Positions 12,601-24,886 of a stretch of DNA of 64,000 nucleotides are shown in pieces. The DNA is from Tilletia caries (lineage: Eukaryota > Basidiomycota > Exobasidiomycetes > Tilletiales > Tilletiaceae), in the NCBI GenBank assembly GCA_032718865.1, contig JALUTQ010000039.1, positions 1,488,001-1,552,000 on the forward strand, written 5' to 3'. How positions within the stretch are numbered: position 1 is the first letter of the stretch; every line of letters starts with the position of its first letter. Position numbers and translations under genes: made by a program. The notes beneath the pieces are model-generated. The model was not told where the DNA came from and made no database searches. It saw nothing but the letters and a program-made list of their open reading frames with translations.

Positions 12601-12943
12601 CTGTATGGGGGGCTATGGGCCGAGTTGCACGCTGTAACAGGAACGTGTAAGGTGTAACCGATAGGACATACACCTCCTTCCTTCCCATAATCTCATGTGG
12701 TGCGTGAGTGTTGTGAACCCCGCCCTGGCTTCTTATAAGACAGCCGCACCTGTTGCCCCTGCTCAACTCTCTCCCCTTCTCTCATCACTCTGTTCATCCT
12801 CCTCTGCCTATCACCACCTCACCCCAGCAGTCGAGACTACCCCCTCCCTACCCCCCCTTCTTCTCACACTTCACTGAGTGGGATCTAATTCGTACCCCTA
12901 CACACGTCTTTCGTTTCGGTTCTCTCCACACACATACCCCAAG
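9642..12943. other. Gene-poor gap of 3.3 kb
   Basis: This is the longest stretch without a supported gene. It contains pyrimidine-rich tracts, an ACTC microsatellite (about 11800-11828), the heptamer GATGAGC repeated at about 10215-10234, and an octamer GCCTGAAC in about 3.5 copies at 12083-12112. Open frames up to about 140 codons exist on both strands but look random. A non-coding transcript or a very intron-rich small gene cannot be excluded. Confidence 0.5.
12733..12739 (+). promoter_or_regulatory. Possible TATA element of the Sec14-like gene
   Basis: TTATAAG lies about 205 bp upstream of the start codon and is followed by a CT-rich, C-stretched leader, the usual order in highly expressed fungal genes. 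The strong codon bias of the downstream gene fits a strong promoter. Confidence 0.35.
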
Positions 12944-14684
12944 ATGTCGTCTCTGAACATCCCCATCAAGGCCAACAACGATGGCGAGCAGGTCCCCGAG
13001 GGTTACTACGGTGAGTTTCTCTCTTCTCCAGTCTCTTCCCCACTACCAACGCGTCCTTTTCTATGCCTTGAGCACGAGCAACGACCAGCATCGCGTCCCT
13101 GACGCGTCAGAGCCACATGTCGTCTTACTTGTGTCTCACACACACATGAGATTGGCCTCCTCGCTCTCGCACCAATCCTTCCCGTGTTCCCACTGTCTCA
13201 GGCGTTCGAGTGCTCACTATCAACATTCCATTCCTTGTCATCAGGTAACCTGAGCGCCGACCAGCAGCGCTCCCTCCGCGAGATGTGGCGCCGCTTCCAC
13301 GAGCTTTACGAGCGTAACGTCGAGAAGTCTCAGTCTCTCGAGGCCGCCGGTGGCCCCACCAGCGAGGGCTTCGCCGTTGTCGACGAGTCCAAGGCCAAGA
13401 AGGGCCCCAAGGGCGACGCCGCCATGGACGACGCCAAGAAGGCCGAGGAGGTCAAGGAGATGAACCAGTTCATCGACAAGTACGGTGGCCCTTACCTCCG
13501 CAAGGCCTTCTGGGAGTTCACCAAGCTTGACCACCCCGACGTGACCATGCTCCGTTTCCTGCGTGCCCGCAAGTGGGACGTTGACCGGGCTCTTGCCATG
13601 CTCGCCGCCGCTCTCAAGTTCCGTCTCGACAAGGACATTGAGGGCATCCTCGAGAAGGGTGAGGACGGCCTCAAGGACGTCCCCGGTTTCCTCAACCAGT
13701 TCCGTCGCGGTATCTCTTACATCCGTGGCAACACCGCTGCTCCCGGCGAGTACCCCATCTACTTCATCCACGTCGGTCGTCACTTCACATCCGCCCAGAA
13801 GACCGAGGTTCTGCAACAGGTGTGTTTCCTTCTCTCTTCCCTTCGCCTGCATTGTTCCCATCAATCATCGCGTCCGATTAAACTCACGCCTTGCTTCTAC
13901 TCCCTGCTTTTATCAGTTCGTCCTGCTGGCCATGGAGAACGCCCGTCTCCTCGTCACCCCTCCCTACGAGAAGGCCATTGTCATCTTCGACATGACCGGA
14001 TTCGGTCTCCGCAACATGGACTGGCAGTGTGTGCTCTTCCTCGTCAAGTGTCTCGAGGCCTACTTCCCCGAGTCTCTTCAGCGCATCTACATCCACGCCG
14101 CTCCCTGGATCTTCAAGGGTATCTGGCAGATCCTCCAGCCCATGCTTGACCCCGTCGTCCGCGACAAGATCAAGTTCTCGTCCAAGGCTTCCGAGCTCGT
14201 CGACTACGTTCCCTACTCCAAGCTCCGCAAGGCTATGGGCGGAACGATGCAGTGGGAGTGGAACTACATTGAGCCCACTGCCGCCGAGAACGAGCTGATG
14301 AAGGACACTGCCACCGCTACCGCCGTCCGCAAGGAGCACCACGACCTCAGCCAGAAGTTCGAGGAGGTTACCCGTGCATGGTCCAACACCAAGGACGACA
14401 GCGACGCCGCTGCCAAGGACCTCAACTACCGTCGCCTGGTGCTCGGCAAGCAGCTCCGCCTGAAGCAGTTCCAGATGAACCCTTACATCCGTGCTCGCTC
14501 CATCTACCACCGTGACGGCTCCCTCAAGGAGGACGGCTCGTGGTCGTGGACATACCCCCAAGAAGACGGCAAGATCAACGAGCAGACCACTGGTGAACGC
14601 CACAACATCCCCGCTCTGCAGAAGTGGCTCCGCGAACACAACGAGGACGACCTTTCGTCGAGCATCGGTGGCCGCCACGGGTGA
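12944..14684 (+). CDS. Sec14-like CRAL-TRIO phospholipid-transfer protein
   Basis: Cytosolic lipid-transfer protein of 469 residues. Exons 12944-13010, 13245-13819, 13917-14684; intron phases 1 and 0 close cleanly. The N-terminal CRAL-TRIO helix region (HPDVTMLRFLRARKWDVDRA) is followed by the lipid-binding domain with PIYFIHVGRH, AIVIFDMTGFGLRNMDW, YFPESLQRIYIHAAPWIFKG and WQILQPMLDPVVRDKIKF, the family's order and spacing. A Lys/Glu-rich segment precedes it and a 120-residue tail with Trp-rich SWSWTYPQ follows. Length and tail resemble the Csr1/Pdr16 branch more than Sec14 itself, but I cannot fix the orthologue. Codons are nearly all C- or G-ending, far more biased than in most neighbours, suggesting high expression. 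The start MSSLNIPIKA sits right after a CT-rich leader. Confidence 0.92.
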
Positions 14685-15661
14685 GGGTCTGATTCATACC
14701 CCGTTTGCTTTTTCTCTCTCTCTCTCCCTCTCCTCCTCTCCCTCTGGTTTCTGCTGTGCATGCTCCGTTCTCTATCGTCGCTATGCCGTTCGGCTTCACC
14801 CTACGCTACCCATAACCTCAGCTATATCCTTGTTCCCGCTTCTTCATTTATTTTAGCCCGTGTCCACGCCCAGTGCGTGGGCAGGCAGGTACACGCAGCA
14901 ACATCCATCCCATCTCATGCATCTACACCCTCTGAACGCGACGTCGAAGCAGAGATGCTCCTGGACGGCTTCACGAGGCGGATCTTAGCATCTTCGCACG
15001 CGAGTCTGCTTGCTGGATGCAATTCCCTCCATCACGCCCACATCACGCACCCCTACGCGCGCACGCATCTCCTTCCCCCCTTTCTCTTCCACCTCTTTTC
15101 TTGTGTCGTGCAATCTAAACCGGAGAATCAATGACTGACGCACATTTCCATCTACTCTTTCCTTCTTTCTTCTCGCTCGCTCCCGGCTACCTTGCTTCGT
15201 CCATGACCTCGTTTTCGTGAACGCTGCCTTCGACCTCGTCCCGGATGTTCTCACGGTTCCTTCCTCGCCTTTGCACGGTGCGTATAAACGTGGCGTCGCT
15301 CGGTGGGCTCGGCCACGAACGCCACCGCATCCCTCGGGCATGCTGTTGGCCGACTCGTGTGAATTTTCTGCGGACGGCCTTACCGCTCCGCAACTTGCTA
15401 ACCCCCACTTGCTTATTGGTGCACCTACCTCGTGCTCACATCCTGACTGCATGGCGCTAACCCGCTGATCGCACCGACACCACTGGCCCCACTCGCCCCA
15501 CTCATCTGGGATGGTGATGCTGGTGTTCCTTTGGCTTTGTTGGACTCGGACTGACTGCTCTGCGTTGGCTGGCTGGCTGGCTGGCTGGCTGCCTCTGGTA
15601 CCCGGTGCCCTCTGCCGTCTGCTATGTGCGGCTGCTGTGCGTGCGTTGTTCCTGCAGGGCG
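14685..15661. other. Intergenic region, about 1 kb, no supported gene
   Basis: Downstream of the Sec14-like gene there is a CT dinucleotide run (about 14712-14732). A GGCT tetranucleotide repeat lies at about 15566-15590, some 75 bp before the start codon of the next gene. I see no coding signal. Confidence 0.5.
15566..15590. repeat. GGCT microsatellite in the IML2-like leader
   Basis: Six tandem copies of GGCT lie within 100 bp of the IML2-like start codon, so probably in its promoter or 5' leader. Confidence 0.8.
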
Positions 15662-18600
15662 ATGGGACCGCAAAAGGGAAAGCCGCTGCCTGAGAAGGAT
15701 CGGGTCACGGAAGCTTTTTCGATTGTGGGGGGATTCAGAGCAATCCCGCTGCAGCAGAACAGCTTAACATCGGGAGCCAAGGTAGGAAGCCAGGCCCAGG
15801 CCCAGGAACAGTCACCGCCGACGCAGCAGCAGCAGCACTCTGACGGCGGGGACGGCTTCCACTCTCAGTCGTCGCACATATCCACAGCACAAACACACGC
15901 AGGAGCTGCAGCCGCAGCCGCAGCCGCACAACAGCAGGCCAGCCTTTCGCTTTCTTCTTCGACCAGTCCTGCCATGGTATCGGTATCGTCCCCGTCCTCG
16001 TCCCTGACCGCGTCCGGAGAGCAGCAACGACAACAGCGCATCCAGCACCAGCACCAGCAACAGCAACAGCAACAGCAACTCAAGCCTCCCCCATCGCCCC
16101 TCGTTGCCAACCGCGCAGACAGCTCTCTTTCCGTCGTCACCACCACCACCGAGGGAGCAGACGAGTTCTACAACGCCGCAGAGAGTCTCTCCAGCTACGC
16201 TCCATCGCCCGCACAGACACCCACGCCGCGCCACGACAGCAGCGGAAGCGAAGGCTACATCGGCTCGGCCTTCGGAGGAGCACTCACAGGTGCAACGGCA
16301 GCAGCTTACCTTGCCAACGGCAACCCGCAGTCCCAACAACAGCTGCGACAGCCCCTACAAGACGGATCTGGCCGCTCTACCCCAACAGGACCAGCACCGG
16401 CCGTCATTCTTCCTACCGCCGACAGCAATCTTAGTCGGGCGGGCGACAGCATCGACGGTTCTGAACAACTCCACTCGCACCACCACCCGCTCGACATGGG
16501 ACCGACCCACCACAACACCACTCACCACCACCACCAGCCTCCTGCCACACCCGGCTCCGAAGCTCCCTACGAGCTCGACGAAGATGGCCGCGCACTCAGC
16601 GATGAGGCCTCCATTATGACCGACCAGTCGATCACACCCGAGACCGAAGTCCGGCTGTCGTTCATCCCCACTCGTGCCCTCAAGGAATCCGAAGTTCAGA
16701 TTTCTGACGATGACATCCGGGACGACCTTGCCCTCGTTCGCGGGGCGATGTCGCTCTTCCTCAACTCGCGTATGCAAGAAGCTGAGGATATCTGCATCCA
16801 GGGTGCGGATCGACGACTGTACAAGGCCGTCGGAATGGCGCTCATCAACACGGTCAAGGCTGTGCTCACGTTTGGTGCGTCTTTTTGGCTCCTACATGCG
16901 CGCATACATGCGATTTTTTTGTGCCTATATGCGCGCATACATTCATTTCGTCCCGCATACATAGCCTCATCTGACCTCCCGCTCTTTTTCTTCTTCTTTG
17001 AATGCAACAGAGCCACAAGATTTCATCAATGCCATCGCTTGCAACAAGCACAGTATGGCAATTGCCAGTCTCTTGCGACGCAAGAAGGGCGCTCGCAAGG
17101 TCGTCGGCAACTCACAGACCAATCTGAAAAACATGACCGTTGTCCAGCTCCACGCCGAACTCATCTTTGCCGAATCACAGGTGCTCAAGTCCATCTTGGG
17201 TATCTTCTACGCCGGAGATGCCCTCGCGCTCGTTCGGAATGCCTTCGATCTCCGCAATGGCTACTTCCTTCACCGCGAGATGCTCAGATTCGTCGAGTGG
17301 CTCGATGCAGAGCAGGAACAGGCCACCATTCTTGCCTCGACCAAGGCCAACACTCGCTCGTTGCGCGTCATCGATCAAGACTTCCGATCAGGTGTCTATT
17401 TCGGAAACGGTCTCTCCACCCTCGTGCTCTCCTTCCTCCCAGCGAGCATTCTCAAGGTGATAGAGAAGTTCGGCTTCGTCGGTGAGCGCAAGATGGCGCT
17501 CGACCTCCTCCAACGCGCAGGAGGGTGGAGCAAGCAAAAGCCACTGCCCACCATTTCCACAGACGAGGAAGGTGTTCGGCGGCCGCTGGCCGACATCGCG
17601 ATCATGTGCTACCACTTGATTTTCTCCTCATATGTGCCCATCACGGACGTTGACATCGACATGGGCGACAAGATCCTGTCGTGGAATTTGGTGCGATTCC
17701 CACAAGGCATTTTCTTCCTCTACTTCTCAGCTCGGTTGTACGGAGCTCAGGCATTACCAGAGAAGGCCATTGAATACGTGAGTAGCATTTGCGAACGTGG
17801 AAGATCAGTCCCGTACTGCCGCTGACCTCGCGAATGTTGGAATTTTCACAGTACCGCAACGCGATCGAGGCGCAGCGCGAGTACAAGCAGTTGCACCACT
17901 TGTGCTTCTGGGACTTGTCACTCACCTACCTCGCAACATGCGACTTTGCACGCGCATATGAATGCTACGACGTGCTGTCGCGCGAGTCAAACTGGTCCAA
18001 GGCCATTTACCAATACTCCAAAGCAGTCATGCTCTACGAGACAGGCATGAACTCCGCCGACGCGCACTCAAGATCGCCATCGACGATCATGCGTACAGTA
18101 CCTAAGCTCACCAAGCGCATTGCAGGTCGCCAGATCCCCTTCGAGCGGTTTGTCGCGTACAAGGCCAAGAAGTACATTGCGTGCAACAACCGCGCGCCTC
18201 TGCCCGGTCTGGAGTTCTCCTACCTGTGGCATTGCATCGGGCAATCGCCCGTGTTCCTTCTCGTGTCCAACTCGCTCGCGCGCATCGACGAGATGCTGGA
18301 CGAGCTCGCGACGTACACGGACCCTGCTGCCTACGGCACAGGTGAGACGGAGTACTACGGCGCGCTCTGCCTCGCCAACTTCCTCCGCGGTGTCACGCTC
18401 CGCTTTATTGCCCACCCGGAGTCGCACACCCTCGTCCGTCTGCCGGCTGATGACACGCTGGCGCCGGTGGAGGAGATTGAGCGCCAAGCGGCCGAGTCGT
18501 TCGCGACGGTGCTCAAGCACGGGTCCAAGCTGGACGCCGCTGACAGGTACCTGGTGTACTTCTCCCATTACGAGTGGGGTCGTCTGAAGGCCTCCGCGGG

Positions 18601-19122
18601 CGATGATGACGGAGCGAAGAAGGAGTTCAAGCTCGTGCTCAGTGGCAAGGCGTTGGAGGCTCGGGGCAAGTCGAGCTTCCCGGGTACGCAGAAGGCGGAT
18701 TACCTGTTGCAGTCGATGTGCATGGTTCGCGCGCACGCTGCGCTGGAGACACTACGCGTGCAAAAGTGAGTTGATCCTCTTTTTGATCAGACTTAAATAA
18801 CAGATGTCGCTCTGAGGAAGGTTGAGAACTGATTTTTCCCTTCCTTTCTCATCTCTGGTTCTCCAGGGGTCGAAGCACGTCCTTCTTCGCGTCTGAGTCG
18901 TCAACCTTCATCGGCTCGACGCGTCCGGGTCGGTCCGACTCGATCCTCTCCACGTCCGTGTCTTCGTCCGGCATGGGCGGATTCAATGGCAGCACTGGAG
19001 GCGCGCGGCGTCAGCCAGTCGCGCGACACTCCATCGTCGGCAGTCCCAACACCAGCTTGCAAAAGACGGGTACGGTCAGCTCGCGACACTCCGTCGCAGG
19101 TAGCTTCTCTTTCGAGCACTGA
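15662..19122 (+). CDS. IML2: IML2/TTC39 family TPR protein (DUF3808)
   Basis: Yeast Iml2 is linked to lipid droplets and clearance of protein inclusions; animal homologues are TTC39 proteins. The model has four exons (15662-16874, 17011-17777, 17852-18765, 18867-19122) and 1049 residues, with phases 1, 0 and 2. The family core starts near residue 340 with LVRGAMSLFLNSRMQEAEDI and runs through helical TPR-like repeats (FAESQVLKSILGIFYAGD, YYRNAIEAQREYKQLHHLC, FWDLSLTYLATCDFARAYEC). The first 330 residues are a disordered extension with polyGln, polyAla and His-rich runs, which makes the protein longer than yeast Iml2 (about 730). The last intron's donor overlaps an in-frame TGA (18767-18769), so unspliced message would end at VQK; the spliced tail is Ser/Gly-rich and ends SFSFEH. 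The start at MGPQKGKPL is the Met just after the GGCT leader; the frame is open slightly further upstream. Confidence 0.87.
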
Positions 19123-20965
19123 GGAGTCGAAACGGGGAACGACAGTTTCGATCATCTAGGTGGACAAGGCGCGTCTCTCGCCAAAACCTCTCGACCACGA
19201 TGCCCTCTCGACAATCCGGCCAGAACTTGCGCCTTTCCCGGCCGCAAAAAAACATATACAACACTCACTTTTATCCATCGTACAGGATGTACATGATACC
19301 CCCAACCGATTCTCACAGCCTCGGGGTGAATTCTGGGTGCAGACGTCTCTTTCCTTATCTCATTTTTCCGGCCTCTTTTCTTCATCTTCGCGTTTTGATT
19401 CCCCCTCTCTCCTTCTCCTTCTCCTTCTCCAATCCCTTCGCTCCCCGCCTCTCACTTTTCTCTCCCCCATCATTCTTTCTCCTTTTCTCTTTCTTGCTCT
19501 ATCGCATAACCGCCAACCGCAAAATGCCCAGGACTCTTTTCCGCCCGCAAGACGGCCGGCCCCCACCCTTATCTTTCGACAGCTCCAGACCTTTGGTCAG
19601 AGCACACCCCGCAATGCGCAACGTCCTTTTCACTCTCGTTCTTTGACCCTGTTGCTCGTCGCAATGGACTCGGTTCTCGAAATGGAAGCCACAAAGTTCA
19701 CGGGAGGACACTGGTCGCTTGTCATGAACTTGCTGGGCCAAGTCCAACAAGCCTATCCTGCGTCCTTGCTCGAAGCCTCAAGCCTTCAAGCCCGACGTCT
19801 CCTTCTCGCGCTCCTCCTTTCTCCTCTTCGCTCAGCGCGTTCGACTCCGCACAAACGTCTCCCTCCGCCCCACCAGGGCCGACGACCGCCCTTCTGTCCG
19901 GGCTCTCCGGGGGGTCCCGACAAATTCCTGCCTCCCGCATAGCTGTGCTACCATATCCGACTTACTCTCATTCCTCTGAATATCCCTTCCTGCCTTCTCC
20001 ACCCTCCTCTCCTTCCTCCCATCCTATCTTCTTCATGGTACATACCTCCATCCTATGTACCTGTATTTACTTTTCCATATCGCCTATTGTTTCCCTCTTT
20101 TCCTTCCCTCGAAATCGTCATCTTCGCTTCTTTCGTCACATTCATTTCCTTGTCCCTTACTGGCCACAGTCGCCCATCATGGCCATTCGCTGGAGTGCTG
20201 ATCGTGAACAGGTTCGGATTGGGTTGAGATTGTGCGGCCTGAGATCTGAGTTCAGAGACTTGCTCGGCAGGCCCCCGTTCCCAGCATCGCGCCAACGTAG
20301 ATCCTTCCGGCAGTGCCGCCCCCTTCCGTCCACCGACCTGCCTTCTTGCCGTCCACGACTTGTCACACGTCGTTCTTGAGGAACACGGTGAAGTCGGACA
20401 ACCAAGTCTTGACGCTTGACGCTTGACGCCGGATGGCTGGTTGCCTGTTCCTAAGCTTCGGGAACTTCTTCTCAACGCGGAGGCAACGGATCCAGAGCCC
20501 TTTTCGGAGCTACTCCTCCAGTGGTGATCGACAGGACAAGGGAGAAAGCTTTTGTGTGGCGGCAGGATAATAGGAGTGATGCGCGGGAGCGCCACCGAAG
20601 CTTGAGTGGCTTTTGTTGAAGCGTGAAGCGTGAAGCGTACATGGACGTCGATCATCGTCCAGCATCCAGAGTAACAGAAGCATTCCAAGAGAGCATAAGA
20701 GGCAGCGCAGCCAAGCTCGCGGTCATTATTGCTCTTGAGGCAGTTCCCGAGATGTCGGATGCTGGGTCGGGAAGGATAGACTTCTCTGCTGTCCATATTT
20801 TGGTTCGATTGATGTTGCTGCGTTGCCTTTCGTACCACTTGAGAAGAACGTCTTGATAAAAGCAAAGGGACCATCGTGCGTTGTATATCTTGACAGGCTG
20901 AAGCAACATGATCTGAAGCCTGAGCCGCGTTGCGGATCTCTCCATATCCGACGGCTGAAACAACG
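19123..20965. other. Convergent intergenic region, 1.8 kb, no supported gene
   Basis: The IML2-like and APN2 genes point toward each other across this gap. The first half is CT-rich. Heptamers CTTGACG (three copies, about 20408-20429) and GTGAAGC (three copies, about 20615-20638) are present. A 260-codon plus-strand frame (19160-19942) and a 393-codon minus-strand frame (20053-21234) look like chance: their composition is that of translated CT tracts, and the second runs into the APN2 last exon in the wrong frame. Confidence 0.5.
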
Positions 20966-23545
20966 TCACGAAGCGTCGCCGCCCTTCCTCGGTGACGACG
21001 AACGCCCAGTCTTGACTCGTTTGTGAGGCGAAGTGACATCCGCAGCCTCTCGTCGTTGTCGCGCCATACTGACGTCCGAGAGGGTGGCAGTCGGTGATTT
21101 CGAAAGGGCGGACCGCTTCGTTCCGATTCCAGAGGTGGTGCTGGATGATGGCGAAGTTGTCGAGGACGCAGCAGCGGCTCTTCCAGTTCGGAGGTCGGAG
21201 TCCCAGACGAAGTAATCGCATCGAACTGCGACAAAGAAAGAGTTGTGAGCCGCCGATAAGCTCAGAACATCAAAACAGAAAGCAGACCGGCGAAAAGGCA
21301 TCACTCACATTCAGGGTTGACATCATACTTGCTCCGTCCACTCTTCTCATACCCAGGCCCGACCGGTCGCGAACACAACCAAAACTTCCGACCATGGTTC
21401 TTCCCCGTCTTGTTCACCGTCCACGCCTTGGCTGTTTCGCTGTGGAGACTGCACTTGGGCGGCGGTGGAGCGGTGAAGATGCTGCCCCAGGCCAAGGCGG
21501 TTCCGACCCGCTTGGCGGCGCAGTCTGGGTCGTTGGCGTTGGCGTCGTCGGCTGCGGTGGCGGGAACTGAGTCCATCTCGGATGGCTGCGAGCTCGAAGC
21601 GACGATTCTGTCCTCTATGGCATCAGTGAGGTCCAGCCGCGGGGAAGGTGAAGGTGGTTTGATTGGTGTCGAAGAGCCTTGAGATTGATTCCCGTCAGGA
21701 GGCGCAGTAGTAGCTGGAGCTCTTGTGCTTCGGCTGAAGAAGCCCGTCAACGTCGGCTGCCGATCATCTCCCTTCTTCGCGGGTCCCTTCCCCTTCACCG
21801 ATGTCGAAGACTTTTGCCCCTTGGTTTGATTTTGAGATGAGTTCGCGCCCTTGAGTGCAGATTGGCCGGACAGAATGGACGAGGTGGGCGCGCTCTGCGA
21901 ACTTGTGACTTCTCGAGCATGAGAAGCTGTGTCTTCAGCTTGGCTTTGACTGAATATGGGCGGTTGAGGTGTGGCAGATTCCACAGTGCGAGTGCGATCA
22001 TCCGATACTTGAGCGTCAATTTTCGAGTCACTCTCCTTTGGAGCATGCTCCGCGGAATGTAACGCGCTGAACGCATCGGCGACCGAAAGCTCGTCTGTGG
22101 CTATTGGGTTCGTGGGTGGCAGCTCGACGGCAAGAGACGAGGAGGAAGGAGACAATGTCTTGACAGCCTCGGAAGCGGACGAAGGCGCAACCTTGTTGGC
22201 TTTCCCGCCCGACTTTGACGACGCCGGAGCAGTAAAGAACGAAGCGATCGACCTCCGCTTGTCCGAGAACTCTTCCTCGTTGCAAGCAGCCAGCGGCGGC
22301 GGTCGCACACTAGGTCCCTCCGGCTCCTTCTCCCTATCCCAACCATGCATGAGATCCCGTAACTTGACCTTCCTCCCATCGATCTCCCGCTCATCATGCA
22401 GCTCGACGTATACGGGACAGTGATCGCTCCCGTAGACGTCGGCCTGTATGTCGGCCGACTTCAGCCAGGGCAAGAGTCCCCGACTGACAAGGGTGAAATC
22501 TATCCGCGTTCCGTAGTTGGCCGGACGGGCGTCGATCTTCTGGTTCCAGCAGGTGTACATTTTGGTCCGGTTCGGATGGAGGTGCCGCGCAGCATCGATG
22601 AAGCGCCCGCCTGCTGCGGGGTCGAGAATCGTTTTGAGCCATTGTCTTCCCGGCGTTTCGCCAAATTCTGAGATGCCGTGGTCTTTGAGGGACTGCTCGG
22701 GGTCGGCGTGGTCGATGGGCTGATAGCAGATGTTGAGGTCTCCGACAACTATAGGTAGAGAGATCAGTGAGTTGAGAAGTGGCCGTAGCTATAGCAGGAA
22801 GCGTTTTCCCAACGCACTGATGACTTCTCGACCTTGATCCAATAATTGATTTGCACGTTCGCCAAGGACCCGATTGAATGCTTGCCTGTGCATGAACGGG
22901 AGTCAACAGACGACTTTTAGTAACGGTACCAGGACAAGAAGAGCAACGAAAAGACAACTCACTTGTACTCAGCTCGCTCAGGACCGGTCAAGTTGGGACA
23001 GTACAGGTTGAAGAGGACGAACATGCCGCAGTCGATGACGACAGACCGACCTTCGAGGTCCAAATTTCTCCAAAGCTGAAGTTCGAGTGCATCCTTCGCG
23101 TCCCTCGGCACACCACCAATCACACTCCCGTCGTTCCCGCTCCCTCCGCCGCCTTTCCCACCGGGAGGAAGCCACTCGCCGGTGATCCCACATTCGGCGC
23201 GAATCGGGATGGAGACCGTCTTGCGGACGTAGATGGCTGTACCGCTGTACCCCTTCGTCGGGTGGAAGTTGAAGAAGGAGTGGAAGGAGGGCACGATGGC
23301 GAGCTGTCTGTCGAGTTGTTTGCGGGTCATCTTGGTCTCCTGGAAACAGACGATGTCTCTGGGAGGGGGTTTTCAAAGAGAAAGGGAGATTAAATTTTGT
23401 ATGGCCTTGTGGTCAGAGCATGACGAGCCGAATTCACTCACCCTTGGAGGAAGTCGAGACAGGCTTCGAAGTCTTTCTTGCTGTACCATGGCTGGTAGCC
23501 CCGAAGCGTCCGGAGTCCATTCACATTGAAGCTGACGATCCGCAT
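20966..23545 (-). CDS. APN2: Class II AP endonuclease APN2
   Basis: Mg2+-dependent exonuclease III-type enzyme that cuts DNA at abasic sites and trims blocked 3' ends in base-excision repair. Exons on the minus strand are 23545-23442, 23358-22963, 22885-22818, 22748-21309 and 21225-20966; all phases close, giving 755 residues. The catalytic domain shows SFNVNGLRTLRG, FQETK (E42), VVIDCGMFVLFNLYCPN, IIVGDLNICY and YGSDHCPVYVEL. The linker holds a PCNA-interacting peptide, QPTLTGFF (about 520-527), and a second PIP-like RSIASFF further upstream. The C terminus has a GRF zinc finger (CSLHSETAKAWTVNKTG, GRKFWLCSRP, FRCDYFVWDSD) for single-stranded DNA. Its last Cys lies in the final exon, so the last intron must be spliced to complete it. 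It is divergent from the AK6 gene. Confidence 0.95.
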
Positions 23546-23954
23546 GTTCGTCTGATTCGAATTATATTTGGCTCAGCGCAAGGCGAGAAGTTCCCCGCCG
23601 GTTGGAAGGCTATCGACCGTCCGAGCCAATGGTGCCGGACCCTTGAAATCGAGACTTTCTTGCGAGTTCGCAGCAGGATTACCAGCTTGCCCCTGCCCTC
23701 GTACTTTCGTTCGCGCCGCGTCGAGTCCTAGGAGCCTGAGCCCGAAGCTGATTCGGGTCGAGTGCTTCATGCTTCATGATGGGTGGCGAGTTGGCGGCGT
23801 TGGAAAATCGTTGCGCAACGACGATGCACGTCAATTACGTAATCGCGGCTCTCAAAAAAGAATTTGAGGTCGAGCGGGAAGCACGGAAGGCTGGGGACCA
23901 AAGGGCAAGGCGGTAAACAACGAAGACATCGAAATCCCCAAGAGCGCGAAAATC
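23546..23954. promoter_or_regulatory. Divergent promoter of APN2 and AK6/FAP7
   Basis: 409 bp shared by two head-to-head genes. It contains two palindromes: TTGCGCAA at about 23811-23818 and ATTACGTAAT at 23834-23843. The latter matches the type of site bound by fungal bZIP (Pap1/Yap-like) factors. The heptamer CTTCATG is repeated at about 23764-23778. No TATA box is evident. Confidence 0.4.
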
Positions 23955-24778
23955 ATGGTTAGAAGGTCAGTGGACCGCCGCGCGCATGGGTCCTCGCCTG
24001 CTCAGCTTGCCCCTCACGCGCTTCCCCCTTGCTGACGTTTGCGTTTCTCCATATTCCCCCAGCTGGCCCAACATCGTCTTAACAGGCACCCCCGGCACGG
24101 GCAAGTCCACCCACGCGACCGTCCTCATGCCGCACTTCCCCCCCTCCTCCCCCTCCGCATCCTCCTCCTCCTCCTCCGTATTCAGACATATCGACGTCGG
24201 CTCCTTCGCGAAGCAGAACGACCTGCTCGAGAAGTACGACGACGAGCGGGACGCGCACGAAGTTGATGAGGATGCGTTGTTGGACCTGTTGGAGCCTTGG
24301 AGCGGGGGGGAGGCGCCTGATGCGCTCGATTCTGAGGATGAAGGTGCGAAGGAGGCAGCTAGGGAGGGGGCGCCGTCGGATGAGGACGAGAAGCGCGGAG
24401 GACTCATTTTGGATTGGCATACGTGCGATCTCTGGCCGGAGCGCTGGATCGACCTCGTCGTCGTCTTCCGGTGCGACCATACCGCGCTGTGGGCCCGACT
24501 AGAGAAGAGGTGAGTGTTCGAGACAAGAACCCGAAAGTCTCTTCCCAGCTGACTGGTTTTGTGGTCTGCGATTTCCCAGAGGGTATGCCCAGTCCAAGGT
24601 CGAAGAGAACAACCAGGCGGAGATCATGGAGGTCTGTCTGGACGAAGCGCGTTCAGCCTACACGCCCGAGGCCATCGTCGAGCTCCACTCGGACACACAG
24701 GAGCAAGTCGAGGAGAACGTGGACCGGCTTGTGGCGTGGATCAAGCAATGGCGCGCCGAACGAGGGTTCTCTTCCTGA
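23955..24778 (+). CDS. FAP7: Adenylate kinase isoenzyme 6 / FAP7 family NTPase
   Basis: Nuclear/cytosolic AK6-type NTPase; yeast Fap7 acts in the last steps of 18S rRNA maturation through Rps14. Exons 23955-23965, 24063-24511 minus its last two bases (ending 24509), and 24580-24778; 218 residues. The first exon encodes only MVR plus part of a Ser codon. Motifs are the P-loop NIVLTGTPGTGKSTHA, LLDLLE, GGLILDWHTCDLWPERW (Walker B-like region), VVFRCDHTALWARLEKRGY (lid) and ENNQAEIMEVCLDEAR. An acidic insertion of roughly 30 residues (about 98-128) separates the NMP-binding part from the Walker B part, making the protein longer than typical AK6 (about 170-190). It is convergent with HGH1; the stop codons are about 110 bp apart. 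Confidence 0.93.
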
Positions 24779-24886
24779 ACTCGTGCAATTCTCACTTCGT
24801 GCTCGATGCCTCCAATTGATCCAAATCTATAAAGACGTTTGCATGTGTACACTGTTGCGAGGGAAGATTGGGAGCATGTCGGTTCT

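Noticed and set aside
13241..14678. Open frames of 207 and 264 codons antisense to the Sec14-like gene
   Set aside because: Same cause: strong third-position C/G bias removes stops from the opposite strand. The peptides are Leu/Val/Glu-rich without any family resemblance.
19160..19942. 260-codon plus-strand frame downstream of the IML2-like gene
   Set aside because: Mostly a translated CT-rich 3' tract (Ser/Leu/Pro runs) with no domain or supported splicing.
20053..21234. 393-codon minus-strand frame downstream of APN2
   Set aside because: Its first part overlaps the true last APN2 exon in a different frame, and the rest has random composition.
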